Source: Bradyrhizobium sp. WD16
Lineage (GTDB): Bacteria; Pseudomonadota; Alphaproteobacteria; Rhizobiales; Xanthobacteraceae
Length of the DNA: 64,000 bases
Reading direction: 5' to 3'
NCBI RefSeq assembly: GCF_024181725.1
Contig: NZ_CP028908.1
Location: 3,275,501-3,339,500, forward strand
Within the stretch, counting starts at the first letter, position 1, and every line of letters begins with the position of its first letter. Positions 63,666-64,000 of this stretch are shown here, piece after piece. The position numbers and the translations under genes were made by a program. The notes beneath the pieces are model-generated. The model saw only the letters and a program-made list of their open reading frames with translations. It was not told the origin of the DNA and did no database searches.

Positions 63666-64000
63666 CGGCGCATCCCCTGTTGTTCTGGCAAAATCTGTGC
63701 GCCGGCAGCGGAGAGAGCCGTTCTGCAAAGCCTCCGCTTGCGGGCATGACGTTCCCGGACAGGTACTCGTCCCGCCAGAACAAGATCGCCAGCCCGATCC
63801 GGTCTATCGAGATGCAGGCTGCCGCGATCACGGCCGCTCATCACCGGAGCTTCCGGAACGGGCCGGGCGTCGACGTCGTCATGCCCCGGATGCTCGCGAC
63901 CCGATCTACCATTCCAAGAGCGCATGCGGCCTGTCGTCGAAACCGTTGAAGTGATCGCAGCCGCCACCATCATGGTGAAGTGGCGGGACAGCGTCCAGCC
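63666..64000. other. Window end without a supportable gene
   Basis: 335 bp after the repeat. Several short frames are open on both strands, none with recognisable protein features. A gene may begin near the very end but is cut off. Confidence 0.4.

Noticed and set aside
63079-63831. 250-codon minus-strand frame at the right edge
   Set aside because: Only its first ~60 codons lie outside the repeat and IS sequence; the rest is antisense to the transposase. No support as a gene.

Overview
The window is high-GC DNA with gene content typical of an alphaproteobacterium of the order Hyphomicrobiales, most likely the Bradyrhizobium/Rhodopseudomonas/Afipia group. This placement is inferred from the gene families (ilvC, leuA with a leucine leader peptide, a SciP-like DUF1153 protein, TRAP transporters, a BadA-like trimeric autotransporter) and from the abundant palindromic intergenic repeats. 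No rRNA or other species marker is present.

Region 1 (1-22.8 kb) is a metabolic and transport core. It holds ilvC; an osmoprotectant-type ABC transporter with permease and binding protein fused; a nitrate/sulfonate-type ABC transporter followed by a Nudix hydrolase; and an amino-acid-type catabolic cluster (7.3-15.5 kb). That cluster has two divergent GntR regulators, an ABC importer, a dihydrodipicolinate-synthase-family lyase and a 969-residue three-in-one FAD/Fe-S dehydrogenase, which suggests uptake and oxidation of a hydroxyproline- or opine-like compound. A PPK2 kinase, leuA behind a leucine-rich leader peptide, a DctPQM TRAP transporter and a Spy-like periplasmic protein follow.

Region 2 (22.9-27.2 kb) starts at a tRNA-Lys(CTT) gene with an integrase C-terminal remnant beside it. 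It carries a LysR regulator divergent from a BASS-type transporter plus DUF2891 gene, then decayed pieces of a peptide ABC ATPase and a HigA-like antitoxin. It looks like an eroded genomic island.

Region 3 (27.5-43.4 kb) is a surface polysaccharide locus: two GDP-mannose 4,6-dehydratases, a GT4, an ABC-2 export pair (Wzm/Wzt), rmlB, a gutted rmlD remnant, rmlA, a 1689-residue multidomain methyltransferase/glycosyltransferase and a large GT2. The reductases that would finish GDP- and dTDP-deoxysugar synthesis are absent.

Region 4 (43.4-49.2 kb) holds small membrane and hypothetical proteins, a membrane protein with an N-terminal DNA-binding-like domain, and a SciP-like protein.

Region 5 (49.2-63.7 kb) is an adhesin locus: a 1.9-kb array of two alternating palindrome-rich repeat units, a 3036-residue trimeric autotransporter adhesin made of near-identical modules, two small exported proteins, and a single inverted copy of the same repeat whose hairpin loop has been split by an IS4-family element.

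Across 8.9-44.7 kb a separate family of ~70-bp hairpin elements (types A, B and C, sometimes joined by a conserved linker) sits between genes. Together with the 49-kb array these repeats are the least explained feature of the window.
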